Of a stretch of DNA of 64,000 nt, positions 60,247 to 64,000 are shown in pieces (position 1 is the first letter of the stretch; every line of letters begins with the position of its first letter). Source of the DNA: JAWKIW01 sp046331175. GTDB taxonomy: Bacteria; Actinomycetota; Acidimicrobiia; Acidimicrobiales; Acidimicrobilacustridaceae. The notes under the pieces are model-generated. The model made no database searches, was not told the origin of the DNA, and worked only from the letters and a program-made list of their open reading frames with translations. The stretch covers positions 434,001-498,000 of the forward strand of contig JAXLRI010000003.1 in assembly GCA_046331175.1 (NCBI GenBank), in the 5' to 3' direction. Both the position numbers and the translations under genes were made by a program.

Positions 60247-61565
60247 CGGCCCGTCTCCTCGTCGAGGCGGTAGCGGTCGGCCAGGTCGGGGGCCTCGACG
60301 TCGTAGTCGCCGTCGCCGAGGTCGAGCCGCCCGACCGGGCCAGGGTCGGGTTCGGGCGCGTCGTGGTCGACGATGACGGTGAGCCGTGGGCGGGTCGTGT
60401 CCATCGCTTCGGCCGACGCCACCTTCAGGTGGTCGGGGTCCCACACCTCCCGAGTCCCGGCCGCGGCCAGCGTGTGGGTCGCGACCTGTGTGCCGGCCCA
60501 GCGGACCGTGAACACCTTGGCGTCGACGGGTCGGCGGATCTCGACGAGCTGACCCAGCGTCGTGGTCGGCACCGAGTAGCGGATCCCGTCGACGGCGATG
60601 AACGGGAAGACGTTGTGGACCCGGCGGGTCTCGACGTAGTCGGTGTCAAAGCGCACCTTCGGCAGCGGGGTCAAGAAGTCCCGCTCGACCTCGAGGCGCC
60701 GAGCCGGTTCCACACCCGTTGTTCGTGACGCCACGGCATGCACCCGGGAGTCGATCCACGCCGCGGCCCGGGCGTTGAGCTCGTCGAGGTCGGCGGGCAC
60801 ACCGTCGGCTTCGACTTCGGGCATGAACGTCTCGCGCAGCTGACGGAACGGGCGCTCCACCTTGCCCTTGCGCTTGGCGTCACGGGCCCGACACGACGTG
60901 ATCGCCATGGCATGGTGCGCGGCGAACCCGACCGTCGGGGGGTGCAACACGAACCGTGCCCCCTGGGACGACCCGAGAGCCCCCATCCGGTCGGTGCGAC
61001 CCACCGCCGGCACCCCACCGATCGCTTCGAAGAACCGGACCAGTCCCTCGAAGGTGTGGTGGCGGTCCTCGCTGGTGGTGAACCACCACAGCCGCACCCT
61101 CGCCCAGCACAGGATCGCCCCGAAGCACCGCAGCGGGTGATCCCACCCCCACCGCTGCGCCCACTCATCGAGGTTCGCGAAGTCGAACTGGGCTTCCTCG
61201 CCCGGGTCGGTGTGGATCGGCACCGACGCCGCCGACGCCGCCCGGAACCGGGGACCCCGGAACGCTCGAACCTCACGGACCACCGTCGGATACGACCCCG
61301 TGAACCCCTCAGCGCGCACCCTGTTGTGCACCGACACCGCCAACAACCGCGGGTGGGCTCGCAACAACAACGCCACCCGCTCCTTCCAGTGGGCGTCCAT
61401 CACCTTCGCCTCGTCAGGCACCACCCGCGGGCCGGGCGGGCCACCCTCCTTCAACCACTTCGCGATCGTTGCCGGGTGATAGCCGAGCTCGTCAGCGATC
61501 TCGCGGTTGGTCCAACCCTCGTTCTTCAGCTCGTGCAGACGCACGTAGTCCTCCTGGTTCAACAT
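60243..61565 (-). CDS. istA: IS21 transposase IstA
   Basis: 440 residues from ATG 61565, GGAGGG about 10 bases upstream. An N-terminal helix-turn-helix (EGWTNREIADELGYHPATIAKWL) is followed by a DDE core starting SVPIHTDPGEEAQFDFANLDEWA (read in blocks) and reaching KRKGKVERPFRQLRETFMPE with the catalytic glutamate. The Mu-type C-terminal beta domain comes next (FPFIAVDGIRYSVPTTTLGQLVEIRRP). Complete, no frameshift. Confidence 0.94.
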   Translation of the reverse strand: MLNQEDYVRLHELKNEGWTNREIADELGYHPATIAKWLKEGGPPGPRVVPDEAKVMDAHWKERVALLLRAHPRLLAVSVHNRVRAEGFTGSYPTVVREVRAFRGPRFRAASAASVPIHTDPGEEAQFDFANLDEWAQRWGWDHPLRCFGAILCWARVRLWWFTTSEDRHHTFEGLVRFFEAIGGVPAVGRTDRMGALGSSQGARFVLHPPTVGFAAHHAMAITSCRARDAKRKGKVERPFRQLRETFMPEVEADGVPADLDELNARAAAWIDSRVHAVASRTTGVEPARRLEVERDFLTPLPKVRFDTDYVETRRVHNVFPFIAVDGIRYSVPTTTLGQLVEIRRPVDAKVFTVRWAGTQVATHTLAAAGTREVWDPDHLKVASAEAMDTTRPRLTVIVDHDAPEPDPGPVGRLDLGDGDYDVEAPDLADRYRLDEETGR

Positions 61566-61725
61566 GGGCCCCGGGTCCCTCCGGTCGTGTCGTGGCTTGG
61601 TCGCTCGACACGCTGGAGGGCCCACCACAGGACCCGGTGGATGGTCGTGATCAGGCCAGGAGGCCCCCCACCACAACCGCGAAATTCAGTGATCGCAGAA
61701 CGCGGATCTCACTGATCGCTCACAG

Positions 61726-62799
61726 ATGCGTCGGTACATGCCGTTGCTGCACGGGGGCTGGACCTACACGGCGTGTGACCCTGGGGCGTGGGTGCTGCTG
61801 CCCCCGCTCTCGTCTGAGGAGATCAGGTCGCTCGAGGAGCAGCTGCAGCGTGACCTCCCGGGGGCGTTCCGCTCGTTCCTCGCGCAGGTCGGCGAGGGCG
61901 GGCCGGGGCCGGGGTACGGGATCTTCTCTCGACGTGGCCCCCATGACGGGCCTGGTACGGCGGTGACCACCCAGATCCGCAACAAGCGGCTGCTCCGCGA
62001 GCGACCGAAGGCGCTCTTCATCGGCGACCTCGGGGGCGCGACCCATCCGGTCCTCGTCCTGGGGGGAGCGCTCGACGGCCAGATGTGGCTGCGGGACTCG
62101 GGGGAGACCATCCCGCTGTACCGCTCGGGCCGTCTTCGCGACGAGCTCGAAGGTCTTCCCGTGATTCGCCACGACTTCGTCTCGTGGTACTCGGATTGGC
62201 TCGACGGGTTGGAGCAGAGCGGCGACCAGCTCGTGCCGCTTGGCGTCGGCCCGGCTGACGAGCCCGCGATGATCGATCGCCTGGCCCGCATCGGCGAGAT
62301 CGCGCAGCTTCGCCCGGAGGCAGGTGCCGGCGAGCTGGTCGACGAGCTCACTGGCCCGCCGGTGGTCGGTGCGGCTGCGCTGCGGGCCCTCGCCGTGGTG
62401 GATCCTGACGCAGCCCGGGAACGGGCGCGAGCACAGCTCGACGATCCGCAGCCCGAGCTCGCCGATGCCGCGGTCGACGTGTTCACGTCCTTGGCGGGCG
62501 CGGATGAGCTGACCGACCTCGGCGAGATGCTCGCGCAACAGCCGCCGTACGGTGCGATGCCGGCGAACAACCCGGCTCGGGCACAGATCGAGACGGCGAT
62601 GCACCGGGCCGACCAAGAGGCGACACGGCAGATCCTCGCGATGGAGCAGCTGAGCGAGCTGCTCGGGAGGCCAGCGACCCAGGCCGACGTGGATCGCATG
62701 CGCGAGGACGCGGCGTTGCTCATGGCCGGCGACGAGGCGCGCGTACCGGAGGACTCCCTCCTGCGGAAGATCGGCTTCGTGCCGCCGACGAACCGCTGA
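61726..62799 (+). CDS. SMI1/KNR4 (SUKH) family protein, 5' end displaced by IS21
   Basis: 357 residues from the ATG created within the GATGC duplication (another ATG at 61738). The SUKH domain shows LLPPLSSEEIRSLEEQLQRDLPGAFRSFLAQVGEGGPGPGYGIFS and FIGDLGGATHPVLVLGGALDGQMWLRDSG in blocks, then SWYSDWLDGL. The C-terminal half (about 190-357) has helical repeat-like segments. Family members include immunity proteins of contact toxins and polymorphic toxin systems. The natural N-terminus (about 16 residues) and promoter now lie beyond the IS21 element, so expression is uncertain. Confidence 0.8.
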   Translation: MRRYMPLLHGGWTYTACDPGAWVLLPPLSSEEIRSLEEQLQRDLPGAFRSFLAQVGEGGPGPGYGIFSRRGPHDGPGTAVTTQIRNKRLLRERPKALFIGDLGGATHPVLVLGGALDGQMWLRDSGETIPLYRSGRLRDELEGLPVIRHDFVSWYSDWLDGLEQSGDQLVPLGVGPADEPAMIDRLARIGEIAQLRPEAGAGELVDELTGPPVVGAAALRALAVVDPDAARERARAQLDDPQPELADAAVDVFTSLAGADELTDLGEMLAQQPPYGAMPANNPARAQIETAMHRADQEATRQILAMEQLSELLGRPATQADVDRMREDAALLMAGDEARVPEDSLLRKIGFVPPTNR

Positions 62800-62894
62800 C
62801 GAACGCGGTCGTGCCGTCCAGGCCCTCCTGGCTCGCCGGTGCCGTCGATGGGTGTCCGACGTTCCCGGCCGCCCGGCGGATCCGCCGCTCCGGC

Positions 62895-62900
62895 TAGCGT
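62895..62900 (+). promoter_or_regulatory. -10 element, leaderless type
   Basis: TAGCGT, 7 bases before GTG 62908. Confidence 0.55.
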
Positions 62901-62907
62901 CGACGCG

Positions 62908-63144
62908 GTGGGACGTGACGACTCGGTCCACGCGACGCGTCGGTGGCGGCTGGCCGCGGCAGGCCTGGGCTTCGGCCTGCTCGTCGCCGTCGGGTGCACG
63001 ACCAAGAGCTCGACCGGCTCGCCGAAGCCGACGCCGCCGACTCCGGGGCAGTTCGCCCCCTCGTCGTTCGTGCCCCCGTCGCCGCCGACCATCTCGGTGC
63101 CCACGTACGGCCCGACGTCGACCCGGGGCCGCACCATCGGTTGA
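62908..63144 (+). CDS. Small proline-rich lipoprotein
   Basis: 78 residues from GTG 62908. RRWRLAAAGLGFGLLVAVGC is a basic-hydrophobic signal with a lipobox at C30. The mature part is TTKSSTGSPKPTPPTPGQFA and on, almost all Pro, Ser and Thr with no fold visible. The start is set by the -10 element; an internal open frame beginning 62839 lacks this. Function unknown. Confidence 0.65.
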   Translation: MGRDDSVHATRRWRLAAAGLGFGLLVAVGCTTKSSTGSPKPTPPTPGQFAPSSFVPPSPPTISVPTYGPTSTRGRTIG

Positions 63145-63160
63145 GGCCGGGTGGCCGTCC

Positions 63161-63916
63161 TTAGGACGGCCGGTTGGCGGCGATGGCAGCGGCGAGCACC
63201 TCGCCCGTCACGCGGTGGTTGAGGTACGGCTCGGGGTCGTGGGCCCGGTGGCCGTTGTCGATCCGCCGGTCCACCACCCGCTCGCCGAACACCGTGGCCA
63301 GTCGGGGCTCGGCGGCCAGGTGGTCGCCGACGGCGGCGATGTTCACCCAGGACCGCACCGACCCCGGCCAGCGCCCGAGGCCGTCCTCGTCTCGCTCGAG
63401 CACCTGCGCGGTGAACATCGGCGACCCCAGCGGGGAGCCCATCGTCACGAACGTGTCGACGCCCCAGTCCGGGTGCTCGCTCAGGGCGCGGTAGGTCACG
63501 ATCGTGCCCAACGAGTGGGCGACGACGATGCGGGTGTCGGGCCCGATGGCGTCGGCCACCCGGGCCTGGACCTGGTCGCGCAGGTCGGGCTTGGCCATCA
63601 TCGTGGCGACCATGTCGACCGTGCGGTCGAAGGTGGCCTTGCCGGCGGCGAGCTGCAGCGAGGCCACGGCGTCGGCCCCGAGCGTCTGCTCGAGCATGTC
63701 GGCGATCCCAGCACGGGTCTGCTCGTCGGGGTCGCCGTCGCGCTCGGGGTCGTGGCGGAACAGGTCGCCGTAGAAGCAGATGCCGACCTCGCTCGGATCG
63801 AGGTCGACCCCGGCGTGCCAGAGGCCGTCGCGCAGGGCGGGGACCCACTTGCTGTGCAGCTCGTTGGGTCCCCACAGCTCGTTGAACGCACCATGCACCA
63901 AGACGATGAGCGCCAC
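63161..63916 (-). CDS. Alpha/beta hydrolase
   Basis: 251 residues from GTG 63916 with AAGGAGGGG 4 bases upstream, a strong ribosome site. No signal peptide: ALIVLVHGAFNELWGPNELHSKW gives the HG oxyanion region, and IVVAHSLGTIVTYRAL holds the nucleophile serine in AHSLGT. NIAAVGDHLAAEPRLA and HDPEPYLNHRVTGEVL provide acid and histidine candidates. Lipase/esterase-like; natural substrate unknown. Confidence 0.83.
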   Translation of the reverse strand: MALIVLVHGAFNELWGPNELHSKWVPALRDGLWHAGVDLDPSEVGICFYGDLFRHDPERDGDPDEQTRAGIADMLEQTLGADAVASLQLAAGKATFDRTVDMVATMMAKPDLRDQVQARVADAIGPDTRIVVAHSLGTIVTYRALSEHPDWGVDTFVTMGSPLGSPMFTAQVLERDEDGLGRWPGSVRSWVNIAAVGDHLAAEPRLATVFGERVVDRRIDNGHRAHDPEPYLNHRVTGEVLAAAIAANRPS

Positions 63917-64000
63917 GTTCCCCTCCTTGCCGTCCGAACGGGCCCGGGCAGTCTGTCGGCTTCGCCGCCGGCCGACCCCATCCGGGGCGAGCCGGCATCG
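63917..64000. other. Intergenic end of window
   Basis: 84 bases upstream of the hydrolase. No gene or clear promoter is seen. Confidence 0.5.

Larger units (their letters stand above)
59362..61724 (-). mobile_element. IS21-family insertion sequence (2363 bp)
   Basis: Terminal inverted repeats TGTGAGCGATCA (59362-59373) and TGATCGCTCACA (61713-61724) match perfectly over 12 bp and more loosely over about 65 bp, with repeated subterminal GATC/CGCG blocks. It is flanked by the 5-bp target duplication GATGC (59357-59361 and 61725-61729). It carries istA and istB on the minus strand with a 4-base overlap. All parts look intact. Confidence 0.93.

Noticed and set aside
62839..63144. Longer start at 62839 for the small lipoprotein
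   Set aside because: The extension is low-complexity without a ribosome site and would bury the lipoprotein signal at residue 24 onward; the -10 at 62895 fits GTG 62908.

Overview
The window is about 64 kb of very GC-rich, gene-dense DNA. The gene set points to an Actinomycetota chromosome: a Streptomyces/Mycobacterium-style arginine cluster with argR, KorAB, an FbaB-type class I aldolase, TlyA, a Pup-free but typically actinobacterial recN/nadK/xerD/scpAB block, and many GTG starts. The rRNA sequences and the general layout suggest the class Acidimicrobiia (Iamia/Ilumatobacter relatives). That placement is inference by eye; aligning the 16S at about 10054-11580 would settle it.

Layout. (1) 1-6230: arginine biosynthesis, argJ(end)-B-D-F-R-G-H, mostly with overlapping start/stop codons, followed by an alkylpurine DNA glycosylase and a Nudix hydrolase. 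(2) 7535-15084: a minus-strand membrane protein, tyrS, then a complete rrn operon (two candidate promoters, 16S-23S-5S, RNase III-type processing stems, no tRNA in the spacer, strong terminator). (3) 15129-24020: a TPR protein with an Arg/Ser/Gly-rich disordered half, a VOC protein, an SSB-like OB protein, class I fructose-bisphosphate aldolase, the 2-oxoacid:ferredoxin oxidoreductase pair korA-korB, a DUF1015 protein and a HAD phosphatase. (4) 24032-36060: a 16-bp tandem repeat, a Tat/lipoprotein hydrolase, an H1/phasin-like protein, tlyA-nadK-recN, a thiolase/DUF35 pair, two membrane proteins, then pyrG-Nudix-xerD-dksA-like-HD. (5) 36087-40346 (minus strand): cell-wall amidase, zinc-ribbon membrane protein, trpS, two related lipoproteins. 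(6) 40496-47194 (plus strand): scpA-scpB-rluB-aroH-tyrA-aroA-cmk-plsC, which links chromosome condensation, ribosome modification, aromatic amino acid synthesis and nucleotide/lipid precursors in one co-oriented run. (7) 47202-55197: HD and CopD-like proteins, ispH, divergent DUF512/PDZ protein, der, SpoIIE-type phosphatase, acyl-CoA carboxyltransferase. (8) 55219-64000: orphan peptide-type ABC binding protein, tRNA-Pro(GGG), then accessory DNA: an IS481-like element (57310-59021) and an IS21-family element (59362-61724). The IS21 element lies inside the 5' end of an SMI1/KNR4 (SUKH) gene. A small lipoprotein and a hydrolase close the window.

A recurrent feature is a TANNNT hexamer placed 6-8 bases before the start codon, without a Shine-Dalgarno sequence. 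I find it at 13 genes, which suggests widespread leaderless transcription. I did not find a clearly unprecedented multi-gene system. The best leads are the IS21-split SUKH gene, the long-duplication IS481-like element with repeated end sites, the RG-rich TPR protein beside rrn, the acidic repeat tail on ScpB, and a thiolase-fold protein apparently lacking the usual nucleophilic cysteine and paired with a DUF35 protein.
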